A DNA stretch of 64,000 bases, from assembly GCF_910592395.1 (NCBI RefSeq), contig NC_088325.1, positions 4,185,501 through 4,249,500 on the forward strand. Direction: 5' to 3'. The translations under genes were made by a program, and so were the position numbers. Under the pieces are notes generated by a model. It saw only the letters and a program-made list of their open reading frames with translations, did no database searches and had not been told where the DNA came from. Shown one piece after another: positions 21,423 to 32,270 of the stretch (the stretch's first letter is position 1; every line of letters begins with the position of its first letter). This DNA comes from Lineus longissimus (Eukaryota > Nemertea > Pilidiophora > Heteronemertea > Lineidae).

Positions 21423-21452
21423 TCCCATTGCTTAAAGAATGGGACCTTATTC
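21423..21452. repeat. Perfect 11-bp hairpin
   Basis: AAGGTCCCATT and AATGGGACCTT separated by eight bases. The second half is missing from the duplicate near 28697, so the hairpin arose or was lost after duplication. Confidence 0.6.
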
Positions 21453-21970
21453 TTACCATTTGCCCAAATGAAGTGGCCTTTTATTAATTGCTCTTTTAGA
21501 ACATCTGCAAAAGGGATACCCTTGATATACACAATCGATATCCAAACGATCAATTTTTAAAGTATTTGGAAGGCAATAGGCAATATTTAGAATTTTGTAA
21601 ACCAAGGCCTTTTCGGGAATTACTTTGTTTATACCAATTAAATGTATTTTTAGAAAAAAACGGATCGTTAGCACCTACACGCACCATGCCTCGATGTGTG
21701 AGTCCAAATCTGAAACGGATATGTCGCATCGTGAAGTCTGTAGGATTGTTCATATCTCAAATTATGACCTTTTATTAAAAGCTAATTAACTCAATTCTAA
21801 TTGGTCAAAATTGATATTTCTTTTTTGCAAATGGGAAGGTAAAGGTTGGAACTAAAACATACATTGAAATAAATAGATACCCTTTTGTGAATAATATGTT
21901 AGAGAAATTCTTGTTGGAAGCGCACACTTGAAGTGTCATAGGTGAACCCTAGCCTCAAGTAAGCCCACAT

Positions 21971-22026
21971 ATTATTTGTGACTTTCACAAACGCAAACGC
22001 CTGTCCCATTGTTCCACATCGTGATC
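21971..22026. repeat. Hairpin with 17-bp arms
   Basis: CGCCTGTCCCATTGTTC pairs with GAACAATGGGATAGGCG with one G:T-type mismatch, loop about 20 bases. A transcription or structural role is unknown; a small inverted-repeat element relic is likely. Confidence 0.6.
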
Positions 22027-22179
22027 AAGAGCTCGAACAATGGGATAGGCGATCACGTTGGCGTCTCGGGAGCTTTACTCCCTAATACCGGGTATAGATG
22101 GCGGGGTAGAGATCGGTGTTAGATACACTGCTTCAGTCATTTCGGGAATCCCCTATGGTCGTGATAGTATGCCTAAAAG

Positions 22180-22263
22180 ACTTGCCAAAGCAAATTGCTT
22201 TTTTCAATACCTCTCCAAATGTGGACTTGACAGTTAAAAGCATACTCGCGTCTAATTGATAGG
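22180..22263 (+). repeat. Diverged relic of the 51.3-kb LTR-like repeat
   Basis: TTTTTTCAATACCTCTCCAA, then ACTTGA-AGT-AAAA-CAT and TAATTGATAGGTCCGGA, match the 3' part of the repeats at 51277-51722 and 52272-52715 at perhaps 80%. It shows the family is older and dispersed. Confidence 0.7.
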
Positions 22264-22295
22264 TCCGGATCTAGATAGTAAATCTTCATTACTTC

Positions 22296-22350
22296 TTTTA
22301 CATTATTGACCGGTGTTTATTCCAGTACAGCCAGGACCAGTCAACATTCA
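22296..22350 (+). repeat. Partial duplicate of the exon A splice border
   Basis: TTGACCGGTGTTTATTCC followed by CAGTACAGCCAGGACCAGT repeats the start of exon A2, about 100 bp ahead of it. The acceptor CAG is mutated (TTTACAT) and the copy stops early, so it is a dead exon fragment. Confidence 0.7.
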
Positions 22351-22398
22351 CCACTTGATGCCTTAGATCCAAAGAGTAAATCGTCGTTTTCTTTTCAG

Positions 22399-22728
22399 CA
22401 TTGACCGGTGCTAATTACCAGAATGATATCACAGTACAGCCAGGACCAGTTGAAGTGAAGCAAGGACAGAACGTGAGGCTGTGGTGCAAACTGAAATACG
22501 ACCGTGATAAAATAGTGCCAGTAAACTGGCAAACCCCGCCAAAATTCCAAACAAGAACCGACGATTGTTCTTCTTTTGCAAAGGATAAATATGCCATGTC
22601 ATGTTCAGATGCCAGATACCCTTTTAGGTATTATAATATGACAATAATGGATGTCCAATGGGCCGATAATGGGGAATATCGGTGTATGTATACTAACCCT
22701 ATGGACATTGTGGATTTACAAGTTTTGG
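22399..22728 (+). CDS. Ig receptor exon A2: second V-like Ig domain
   Basis: 330 bp, identical in length and phases (1-1) to exon A1 and open throughout. The acceptor is TTTTCTTTTCAG and the donor G|GTAAGT. The same landmarks appear: VRLWCKLKYD, VNWQTPPKF, DDCSSF, MSCSDAR, NMTIMDVQWADNGEYRC. Differences from A1 lie mostly in the loop between the core Trp and the third cysteine and in the last strand (NPMDIVDL). That pattern may mean ligand-contact change or drift. No stop or frameshift, so the duplicate looks functional. Confidence 0.85.
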
Positions 22729-23273
22729 GTAAGTTATAATCAGGAGCTACACAAACATAAGGCATACGAGCACCCTAATCTAAGAACTCACGAATTAGAA
22801 ATAAAGTTGATTGCAAATGAATAGGATGCAAGAGTGGTTCTTTCGGCGCTTATGACACTGAAACTAGTGAAGGTGCTCAAGTCGTGATTTAAATTAAGGT
22901 TTACAAAAATGTACCATGATTGAAGCATCTATATCCCCGGTTGTTGAAGTAGCGGTAGCCAAGTCAGCTACAGTACACTGTACAGTGCGGCTCATATAAA
23001 TACAAATACATACTTAATACGAAATCTCGTGACCTAATGCACCAGACTCAGGCTGCGCAATTTTTTTCAGTTTTTTTCTAATCGTACTTTGATTTATGAC
23101 AGAAATAAGTTTGCATGGATTTTTTATCATATAACTTTTTTAATTCAAACTCTTTGTTTAAATTCTTGCTAAAATTACAGACAAAAATATTCGGAAACAC
23201 TATTTCGCCCTCAGTGTTCATGAGAACCATGTGCTTCCACTTTGTAGGCTGATTTTCTCTTGTCAATTTCCAG
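22729..23273 (+). other. Intron A2-B2
   Basis: 545 bp, phase 1, homologous to 17330-17737 with extra sequence before the acceptor. No exon seen. Confidence 0.7.
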
Positions 23274-23407
23274 TTCCGGTAACAGATGTGACACTAGAAA
23301 AAGTCGTCAAAAGCTATGCTGCGGAGCCCCAGCGCCTGTATGAGATCTTTACCTGCACAACAAACTGTGCATTTCCAGCACCCAAGATTTCATGGCTTGT
23401 AAATGAC
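23274..23407 (+). CDS. Ig receptor exon B2: first half of second C2-like domain
   Basis: 134 bp, phase 1 in and phase 0 out, as in B1. It encodes VTLEKVVKSYA at its start and FTCTTNCAFPAPKISWLVND at its end, so the core cysteine, the extra cysteine and the core tryptophan are conserved. The N-glycosylation site of B1 (NITC) is lost here (FTC). The donor GTAAGT follows base 23407. Open reading beyond that is intron. Confidence 0.82.
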
Positions 23408-24042
23408 GTAAGTAGAGCAATATCAGAGGACGATGTCTTGATTTTAGAAGGTCTACACCAATTGAAACGATTTATTGATAATTGGTTTGAGGAGACTGCT
23501 AGGGGGACTATTGGCAAGAGAGGGGCTAAATTGGCCATCTTCAGGGGACTGCTATACACTGTAAGAGCCCTGGGTGATCATTTCGAATTCAGCACTAAGT
23601 ATATTCCTCGTGCAAGCGTGAATCATTGCGACATAATGTGAGATGTGAAATAGTGACCTTGTGTAACTTTATCATGCCTGCCTAGCTGTTGCCTATATTT
23701 CCCTTTCCAGATGAAGTCGGTGACAGTGGTTCCTCAAGCAATAAAGCTACTGTGCAGTTTTTAAATGACTCTTGTTCAATAATAAAATCATAACAAAATA
23801 CTTCTTTATAAGGACCCTTGGCACTAGGAAATGCTGTCACTAATTGAGAGAGTTACACTGATTATCTGGAAAAAAGTGCTGTACATTTAAAAGGAAACGA
23901 CCTTTTGCTACCAGTGCAGCATTTTAAATAGAGAGGGTATCCTTCATTATAGCGGTGTCCGCTAAAGGGAGGTTCCACAGTAGTGTAAGAGATTAAGATG
24001 AAATAGACCTTTAGCTTTACCATTACCATACCTATTTTCCAG
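23408..24042 (+). other. Intron B2-C2
   Basis: 635 bp, phase 0, homologous to 17872-18453. No additional exon seen. Confidence 0.7.
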
Positions 24043-24241
24043 CAACTCTTTAACGGCATACCGACGGTCAAAGAGTTAGACTGCTCTGGGGCCAAGGACG
24101 GCCAGAAACAGACTATGAGCACAGTGTTAGTAAGGAGCACATACACAGATAAGGAGAGAACAGAATATAACATTTCGTGTACGGCAGAAAACGTCGTTGG
24201 AGAGCCAAATGTTTCAGAGGCAATGGCTGTCAATAATGATG
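24043..24241 (+). CDS. Ig receptor exon C2: second half of second C2-like domain
   Basis: 199 bp, phase 0 in and phase 1 out, open throughout. It encodes LDCSGAKDGQ, MSTVLVRSTYTD and EYNISCTAENVVGEPN. The cysteine and the A-E-N-x-x-G end of the domain are conserved. The exit phase fits the transmembrane exon at 29202. With A2 and B2 it makes a second two-domain module, so the predicted ectodomain has four Ig domains if all exons are used. Confidence 0.82.
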
Positions 24242-25117
24242 GTAAGCATCTTACAATTGTTTGCGTTATCATATAGCGTTGTTAATTTTTTGAGACCTCC
24301 CGCAATGTTTATTTCGGTTCTGCAGGCCAGTTGAAATAATAATCATGTTTAAAAATGAAAATAACTTAATTTCAGAAACAGAATAAAAGTTTTCCTATAC
24401 TGGTTCCCTACCACTATTTTTTTTAAATGCCATGTTCAACATGTTCAATGTTCAGACCACTTCTGAGAAAGAAATCATTGTTTAATAGGTGAGGTATCCT
24501 GAAAGTATCATGAAAGCTTTATTAGCCAAGAAAACGTTTCAAAATTTTAGACCTTTTTTAGTTTCGCTTGCCGGATCAAATAGCTATTTGAAGGTTAATT
24601 CTAAAATACCTTGGTACCGTAAAGTCAACTTTTAAATGGAAAATGCATAAGCCTCGTTCTGAGAGCGGAGTGTTTTGGACACGCAACCAAGATGCTCTAC
24701 CAAAGTTCCCTCGGGTTGCACTAAAATGTGGAACCATGCACACGTCACGTCAATGGAATTTCAGCTCACTTCAGAAGTTTGAGGCTCTCAAAACACTGCT
24801 TCAAACACAAATCAGTCAAGGAAGCATCAACCACCCTAAGTTTTTTAATGAGCACTACACATATTTGCAGAGAAAAACGCTCCAAATAGCCCATTTGCGC
24901 GGATTTTAGCATCACTTGAGCGAGCCGATGCGGACTTCCTATGCGCGCTGTACAAAATGTACATGTCTCATTTTCTGTAACGTTGCCGTAACATAATGTA
25001 AACAATGGCGCTACCGGCGCTCCGGCCGGGCCGGCGATGGATGGAATTTGCCAAATTCGCACATATTCAAGTTATTTTCGTGGCCTATCTTTTTAAGTTT
25101 GAGGTATTTTAGAATAG

Positions 25118-25286
25118 AAATTGAACCCTCGGCTTCGGACCTTGGTTGAGTTACCAAGACACTCTCGGGTGGAGCTAAAATTTCGTCCAAACCCTCGCCT
25201 GTCGGCTCGGGTTTGGACTGTATTTTAGCTCCACCCGAGAGTGTCTTGGTAACTCAACCAAGGTCCTCCGCCTCGGGTTCAATTCC
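25118..25286. repeat. 169-bp inverted repeat (small foldback or MITE)
   Basis: Arms of about 75 bp: the left contains TTGGTTGAGTTACCAAGACA and GGGTGGAGCTAAAAT, the right their complements. The central loop contains a second pair (GTCCAAACCC / GGGTTTGGAC). It is absent from the homologous intron copy, so it inserted after duplication or was lost from the other copy. Confidence 0.75.
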
Positions 25287-27133
25287 TTAAACGTAAATCA
25301 ACTCAATTTCTCCTCGCCAGGGGCAAGAATCATAAATACACAGAAAGCATATGTCGCTTTATCATACCTCATTATGTGGGCCAATCACGTCGCGTCATTC
25401 GCCGTCACGTGCCATGCGATAAATCTATTATTATATGGTATTATTCTACTGATGACGTCATCGATGACGCGTTATGTGGCTTGCCGCCCAGGTACCGTCT
25501 CGACTTAAATTATAATGCGCCGTACTTATTAAAACGGGTAAAGCCTCGGGAAATAATGTATTTACCGGACAAATAAGGTTGACTATTCTATGGGTTGTTG
25601 TGCAATATTTATATATCATTCTTAGAAATAGAAGCTTCAATAAAGTCTATGCGGTTTGCATGCATAAAGATTTGATATGCAAAATTTGTTGATGAGGTTT
25701 ACACCACCGGTTTGGCAGTACCAGAGTATTTATAATATTTGAAAGACTCTGGCAGTACTAAGCAAAAATGTTTATGCTGTCGTCATTTTGTTGTTTTTTT
25801 AATTCCGCCGCCCGCTGTTCCCTCGGCATCCCAAGCAATGCGATTAAACTCTCTATATTAGGTCTTGATCATGGCAGAGTCATTCTGTTATTGAATGATT
25901 CTGGTCATAAGGCGGGCTAACACCGATACACCCAGGCGTGACATGCAAATGGTGAACAAAGAGAAGCTAGCTCACTCTTGGTGTTTGGTTCAGGCCTCAT
26001 AACCTCATTTCCCCATTCAACATTGGGATTTTAATTAGGTTTCTCGAAATCCGTGGTTTAAAAGAAAACTCGGACAAGGTCGGTAGATTCTCCAACAAGT
26101 CATAAAACAATCGAGAAACCGTTTAGCCAGGGACTTGAACATTATTGATTATTATTGTAATCAAATTACTTATTAAATTCGTTATATATTACTAATTATT
26201 ACTAAGATAGATATTGATAAGATTGAAATTGCAAGAATCTTATAAGAAAAGTCTTGTCGGAATTTTTTTCGTAGCAATAAATCATAAGAAAACAATTTCA
26301 CTTAAGTTATTATCGGTTAGATATCAATTTGCTATAACTTAGCAAGAACATAATTGACAATAATTTTTCTAACAAGAAATTGGTAATTTCTATCTAGCTA
26401 TTTTTGTGTTAAGAAAAATATCGGTAGTTACTTGGCAAGATCAATATCTTAAACTCATTAATTGCCGTACCCAGTGCACAGCAACTTAAAATCGAATTGA
26501 TCACCCAGGTGTTAAACAGTTACCATCCTGATCTGAGATGCAAGAGTTCCCTTATTTGAAATTCCACCATGTTAATCATCACATGGTGTATGAGGCCCCA
26601 TAAGGGAATTAAATTATTTGATGAAATTATTTGAAATAAGCAAATTATATCGAAATAAATGAGTGAACGAAGTCAAGATTATTTCCAAACCATAAATTTG
26701 CTTATTCCAATTGTATTCAAACCATTTACTGTTCCTATCGATATTGTTTCAAACAATGTATTTGCTCTCTTTTGATTATATTCATCCAAGCAAACAACGC
26801 AACTTTATTGTTTTCAAATAATACATTTTCTGAATATACGTTGTTTCAAATAATCGAACTGTCTCGAAATGATGGTTTGTTAAATAATCAAAATTAAAAA
26901 AAGTCATGGTTTCTCAAACCAGGAAATAGTCCATTGCATTGGATGATAAACAATCACGCACAAAATCATTATTTCCAAACCGTCACTTTAACAAACTGAT
27001 CGCTTCAAATCATGAAAGTATGCACGAAATCATTTGTGTACAATCTAATTGGACTCATCTAATGTTGATTATTTGCATCCCAGCAACGTTTTTTCAAACC
27101 ATGAAAACGCGAACTCTGATTGTTTCCATCCAA

Positions 27134-27307
27134 TCACTTCCAAAAGTCAATGTTTCCATCCAAGCAAAACTACGTTCATGGTATGCGCACATGGTTTGCG
27201 CAGTAGACGGGTTTGAATTTGAACTTAATAAAACCCGTCTACTGCGCAAACCATGTACGCATACCATGAACGTAGTTTTGCTTGGATGCAAACAATGGCT
27301 TTTGGAA
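27134..27307. repeat. Inner palindrome of the foldback element
   Basis: Arms of about 80 bp, for example TACGTTCATGGTATGCG and its complement CGCATACCATGAACGTA, around a short centre near 27220. Confidence 0.75.
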
Positions 27308-27614
27308 GTGATTACCGTTACCGTTACCGTTACCGTCATAGCGGCATCTTGGCCCATGAAGGGTCTTTGCCTCCTTCATACGTAACTTCTGCACTTCTTC
27401 ATTTTATACGCATGCGGGTTTAACACAGTGGGAAGAAACAAAAAAATTTTAACTTTTTACACTATTTACAGATTGTCAGTGACCTTCATTTCTTCTTTAG
27501 TCGTTCTATATATAGCAATTCGCATCCTAACTCTCTTTTTCTGGTATCTGATTTTCATCAACATATCTTACTTGTCCTTCAATGATCCGGCATATATATA
27601 TCATGTACCAGCCA

Positions 27615-27893
27615 CTAAAATTCGTACATATCCTTTGATTTGCCCCATAGTTTATCAAGCCTGTTTTTAAAGACATTTACAGAAGGTGCCATCACCACAT
27701 CAGCCGGAAGAGCATTCCATTCGTGTACGATCCTACTTGTAAAACAGTTCTCCCTCAGATTGGTATTGTACCTGTTAACTTCCAACTTCAGAGGGTGGCC
27801 TGTCAAGTTGCGATTCTGGTGGTAAGGGATCTCCATTTGCGTTCTTATCAACCCATGCGCTATCTTGTACATGAATATCATGTCGCCCTTGAT
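27615..27893 (-). pseudogene. C-terminal fragment of a non-LTR retrotransposon reverse transcriptase
   Basis: About 92 codons ending at a TGA/TAA-type stop at 27615. The segments GDMIFMYKIAHGLI, NCFTSRIVHEWNALPADVV and NVFKNRLDKLWG match the well-known C-terminal end of CR1/Jockey-type ORF2 proteins: R-G-D-M, then R-V-V-x-x-W-N-x-L-P, then F-K-x-x-L-D. No catalytic part is present. It lies in the middle of the foldback element and probably was captured by it. The longer open frame to 27977 runs into the right arm of the element and is not part of the retrotransposon. Confidence 0.75.
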
Positions 27894-29201
27894 TGGATGG
27901 AAACAATCAGAGTTCGCGTTTTCATGGTTTGAAAAAACGTTGCTGGGATGCAAATAATCAACATTAGATGAGTACAATTAGATTGTATACAAATAATTTC
28001 GTGCATACTTTCATGATTTGAAACAATCAGTTTGTTAAAGTGATGGTTTGGAAATAATGATTTTGTGCGTGATTATTTATCATCCAATGCAATGGACTAT
28101 TTCCTGGTTTGAGAAACCATGACTTTTTTAATTTTGATTATTTAACAAACCATCATTTCGAGACAGTTTGATTATTTGAAACCACGGATATTCAGAAAAT
28201 GTATTATTTGAAAGCAATAAAGTTACGTTGTTTGATTGGATGAATATAATCAAAAGAGAGCAAATTCATTGTTTGAAACAATATCGATAGGAACAGTAAA
28301 TGGTTTGAATACAATTGGAATAAGCAAATTTATGGTTGGGAAATAATCTTGACTTCGTTCACTCATTTATTTCGATATAATTTGCTTATTTCAAATAATT
28401 TCGTCAAATAATTTAATTCCCACATGGCGCCTCATAATGGTGTCCTACTTATTTCTCGAATATGTATCTTATGGAAAGACTTTGCCAATATTGTAAACTC
28501 GTCTGGCAATTAAAACAAGCTGAAATGGTACATATTACATCAAAAAGTACACCATTCGATCCTGCTTGTACGTTTTCATCATGTCGGAGCCATTCTTGTT
28601 TGCTCCCGAATCGAACCCACCCCATTTAGATGTCGATTTCAATCAGTGAGAAAATAAACAAACAAATGCGTGCAATTCTGAATTACCTGACAACAAGGTC
28701 CCATGGCTTATAGGCCGCGTATCCGATAGAAAAGAGGACAGTATTCTTACCATTTGCCCAAATAAAGTGGCCTTTAAATAATTGTCCTTTTAGAACATCT
28801 GCAATAGGAATACAAGTAAGATACACAATGAGAAAGTACTAAGCATCGTCCTTCAGTGGCATAAAAAACACGAGTATTATTGCAGCCTTTCGGATGAGGA
28901 AGTTTTTTGATTCAAGAAATGATCGCGCGAGGGCGCAAGTCTCATTTTGGTACATGTATGATGTGACACTCTTTTTGAAGCTCCAGGTGCACACGATATA
29001 GTGAACACAGTAGCGCCACTGAGGACTGATGTTGGCATATCATAATTAACTGAGGGTGTTTGAAACATGGCAGACGGTCGTTCAAATAATGGTGAACGGG
29101 TGATTGTGTTTTCTCACAGAGCCGCTGGGGTTTATATTCATGCATATCAGCTTCAATGATATTGATGTCTTAAATTGTTAATGACTTATTGTTGTTTCCA
29201 G

Positions 29202-29353
29202 TATCCCGGCCGGTAACTCCCTGTCCACCTCAGCCCATTATGGCTAAACCTTTTTGGCAAATAGTGGCAGTGGCACTATTTCTATTGCTTGTCACAGCAA
29301 TCATGATCGCCTTCATTGCCATGCGCGAAAGACATCATCGACAGGCTCTCAGA
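29202..29353 (+). CDS. Ig receptor transmembrane exon
   Basis: A 152-bp exon, phase 1 in (fits exons C1 and C2) and phase 0 out, with acceptor GTTGTTTCCAG and donor GTGAGT. It encodes a short Pro-rich stalk (VTPCPPQPIMAKP), then a hydrophobic helix (WQIVAVALFLLLVTAIMIAFIAM) and a basic stop-transfer sequence RERHHRQALR. This is the expected layout of a type I receptor leaving the membrane. It lies 5 kb after the last Ig exon, with no competing exon between. One cysteine in the stalk could allow dimerisation. Confidence 0.8.
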
Positions 29354-31894
29354 GTGAGTTTTCAGATTATTTTTGTTGCAGCTTCTTGGCACTTTTCTTA
29401 ACCATTTGCTGTTGCATAATCGGCTCAGTAGCTACCTTTTCGAGATAATAATGCTGCGGTCCAATCAGCATTAGAGAAAGCTGTGTAGCTTTCGGTTCAC
29501 GGTGTAGCCTGGGGTCATCACTCTACTCCGGCCAATTGACAATGTTAAAACGATGTCCTGGCGTCGTAAGAAGATATATTGCAGAGCTGGAGTGTCAAGA
29601 CAAATATCGAGTTGGTGACTTCGGAAGATTTGGTATTAACTGATTATTCCAAATTGTAAGTTAAATAGATCCAGTCGTGGCACAATTCTTTATTTAGACT
29701 AGGTGAATGTGGTAAAATGAACTAAATTGGTGATTACTTTTCATGCAGCTCATTGGCTACATAATCATATGAGGGGAACTCGAAACTGCTAACATGTATC
29801 CCGCTTATTCCCGCCGAGGTTTTAACTGGGCCGTTCAAAACTCCCCATTTCTATATGCATTTCGCTTTAGGTTTCCTTTAATCACCAATTAAGGTTGTTA
29901 GTACAGTCTTAAAGACAATTTCACGGCGTAAAGCATACTTATAATGCATACTTAGGATATCAGGCGTAGTATATACTCCTTTTAAAAGGAAACTAGGTTA
30001 GTTGTAACGGTATTGGTGCCCAAAAGTCAAGTGAAAGCGAAGATATATTATGGCTATTTAAAAAATACAGAGGTAACATTCCAAATTTGATATAGCGCAA
30101 CTTAAAGCAGTTAGTGCTCAACTGTGATTTGATATTATGATTACTGTCATCTGCATGAAGACAATTGTAACAGCGAACATTAATTCCCACAGTTATTCCC
30201 ACTGAGGACGCTAGGTTATACCATACACAAAGTCATTCTCGGTAAGAGGGTTAATTCACCTCACTCTGAAGGCAGACGTACGTTTCTGAAGACAAAATAA
30301 AACAAGCTGTCTATCTCACTGTAAAATGAGCTCATCTTTCTGATTTCTGACTTTCTGAAGAACGTGGCTGAAGACCTTGACATGATAGCTAATACACATC
30401 CAGGTTCCCCTCTCTCTCTAAGACGCCCTGCTTTCTCTTTCTCTTTGATCCAATCCCCTTATTTTTTGCAAGTCTGTATGATGTGTTCGCGATTTGTTGA
30501 CAACTCAGACCACATATTGTTGTCGGGGATGAGAGTAGTTAAATTAAAAAAAATATCCAAATAGTTTTACTAGTTTCATGAGTAAAGGATAGGCGGTGCT
30601 TCTGGTCTGTGAGAAAGGTATCATTTAAACAACAATTTTGTTTGAATCTGTCTCCAATTTGGCAAACTGCCATGGGCTGTGCAGTCATCCGACGTGAAAA
30701 TTGTATTTGCTGCTCTAGTTTTTTGTTTGGGATGATTAAGTTTGGGTCATTTATAGTGGAATAATCAGATGCCCATCAACCATATCCCGACGCAGGCGAT
30801 ATGGTGTCATATCCCAACGATCAAAACGGTGTCGGGCATCTTTCAGCTGTTTGCGTGCGGACTGAGGGCAGCAATCTCTCAAAGAAGGACTCCGATCCAC
30901 GTGAGACAGTGCCGAAGTCGACAATGGCTGCTTCATAATTCCATATCCCTTCGAACGTCCTTTGATCATTCCTCCCAAGCCATTGGGTTGCTTGTGGATT
31001 GGAATAGTTCCAGAACTGTTCAGGCCTAGAACTGTTCAACTGTACTGATAGATCTGAACAGTTCCAGCAATACAGTAGAAAGGAATGTTCTGTCGCTGTT
31101 CCAACCAACATCACATTTCAGTGGTTTACTTAGCATAAAATGATTACATGTAAGATAGACCACTCTCATGATCAATTATAAATGACACACCTTTATCAAG
31201 GGGGGATTATCCACCAAATACAAAATGACCTCGTGCCCATTTCACTGATTACCTCACCTGCCTATTTCGATTAGGCAACCTGGCCCGGCACTTTCAGAAT
31301 TTTAGAACTGTTCTCTTTAGAGGACAACTCTGTTTGGCTTTGAGTGGTTGTTTGCAGGAAAAAATAAGAAAACAAGCATTTTCCGAACCGACCAATCTTA
31401 ACAATAGTGCCGCCAAATATAATGCTAATTAGCCAAAATGACGTCATTGTGGTTGGAGAATTTGCCTGACAACGGCTCGTGGCCGGCTTACTGACTGCAT
31501 CACATGAACCACTCTTTCATTGAGAATCTGATTTCGAACTTCCGATTTAATCTGATTTCGCACTGCACTTGGAGGTTTATTCTCTAGAGAGTATTCCTCA
31601 CCCCAGTTGCAATTTATTACGTGCCACTACGTTTATGTGTAATTTGAAGTTATTTGTCAAGTGACTCTAACTTTTGCCAGCGGCCAGATAAGAGTCCATC
31701 GCAGGCTACTTTCTCATCAGAACTTGGATTTTATCCTCTCTTGTCTATTCTCCTCAATAAATCAGCATTTGAGACTGGGTCATCCAATTTAATCTTGGGA
31801 ATATTCCTTTAACAATGTGAACTGCTGTTCATATACAAAACTCTGGATCGAGTTTGCGCTTGCTGGTCTCAGAAGTGTATTTCATATTGTCCAG
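29354..31894 (+). other. Intron between transmembrane and cytoplasmic exons
   Basis: 2.5 kb, phase 0. The block from about 29990 to 30145 is repeated at 62405-62575, part of a second copy of this region. Open frames at 30364 and 30751-31114 show no domain. No exon recognised. Confidence 0.6.
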
Positions 31895-32270
31895 GTTTGT
31901 TCATCAGAGGAAGCAGAGTTCGATGAATGTTCGGATATTCTAGAATGTGCCAAGAATGCAGAGCTTATAACCCCATCATTCTTTCACTTTAATGAGAAGG
32001 TGAGGATGACCCTTTTAAGTTATGAGGTTAGTCAGGTGTCTTCTATTTAGACTCGAGTTTGACGATTAATGTGCAAAAATGTATCAAACAAATATAACAT
32101 GACCTAGGAGAGTGATACGCCCATGCAATAAAAATATCTTAATCAAATGAGGAATAATCTCGTCCAATCCAGACTCTATGTGCCATGTCTGTTAAAAGAC
32201 CTCCCCCATTTTGCGTCATTTTCATTGTAGTCCTTTGTTACAATAATTATGTGGGTATCGTTACACATCT
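29990..32270 (+). repeat. Receptor 3' region duplicated at 62405-63640
   Basis: Blocks 29995-30145, 31560-31760 and 31820-32270 match 62405-62575, 62925-63125 and 63190-63640 in order. Shared landmarks are GTTAGTTGTAACGGTATTGG, CTCTGGATCGAGTTTGCGC and AGGAGAGTGATACGCCCATG. Confidence 0.78.
31895..31999 (+). CDS. Ig receptor cytoplasmic exon (candidate)
   Basis: A 105-bp exon, phase 0 at both ends, with acceptor TTTCATATTGTCCAG and donor GTGAGG. It encodes 35 residues, acidic with three cysteines (SSEEAEFDECSDILECAK), and no tyrosine. It fits the phase-0 exit of the transmembrane exon. A homologous exon with the same borders occurs at 63274-63402, which supports its being real. Later tail exons are not recognised in the following kilobases. 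Confidence 0.6.

Larger units (their letters stand above)
17000..21560 (+). repeat. Segmental tandem duplication, copy 1
   Basis: Exons A1, B1, C1, their introns and a block near 20090-21560 correspond in order and orientation to 22399-28840. Landmarks in the non-coding part are GTAGATTCTCCAACAAGTCATAAAAC-type sequence at 20648 and 26082, and TTACCATTTGCCCAAAT at 21455 and 28748. The copies differ by many substitutions, so the event is not very recent. Confidence 0.8.
18653..22398 (+). other. Large intron between the two Ig modules
   Basis: 3.7 kb. It holds a tandem pair of ~108-bp units (19338-19445 and 19446-19555, sharing AATTGCGTTTTTACT-like and CCATGTT segments). Block 20090-21560 is repeated at 25355-28835, a very AT-rich patch lies at 20700-21000, and there are hairpins at 21423-21452 and 21971-22026. 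A relic of an LTR-like repeat (22180-22263) and a broken copy of the exon A border (22296-22350) also occur. No coding exon recognised. Confidence 0.7.
26590..28436. mobile_element. Foldback element with ~550-bp inverted arms
   Basis: Arms 26590-27140 and 27888-28436 are near-perfect reverse complements, ending ATGAGGCCCC and GGCGCCTCAT. ATGGTGT flanks both sides (26583-26589 and 28437-28443). The uninterrupted homologous site is at about 21150-21160 (CACATGGTGTCATACTTA), which proves insertion. Between the arms are a second palindrome (27134-27307), an ACCGTT hexamer run (27311-27338) and a piece of retrotransposon reverse transcriptase. No transposase is present, so it must be mobilised in trans. 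Confidence 0.88.
22399..28840 (+). repeat. Segmental tandem duplication, copy 2
   Basis: Copy of 17000-21560, lengthened mainly by a foldback element at 26590-28436 and by extra sequence near 24600-25300. The downstream limit is near 28835, after GAACATCTGCAATAGG. Confidence 0.78.
24242..29201 (+). other. Large intron between second Ig module and transmembrane exon
   Basis: About 5 kb. It holds an inverted repeat at 25118-25286, the duplicated block 25355-28840 and a foldback transposon at 26590-28436. Open frames at 24643-25062 and 28877-29145 show no domain and no splice consensus. No exon was recognised. Confidence 0.65.

Noticed and set aside
27615-27977. 120-codon open frame as a host gene
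   Set aside because: Its core is the C-terminal end of a non-LTR retrotransposon and its start lies in a foldback arm.
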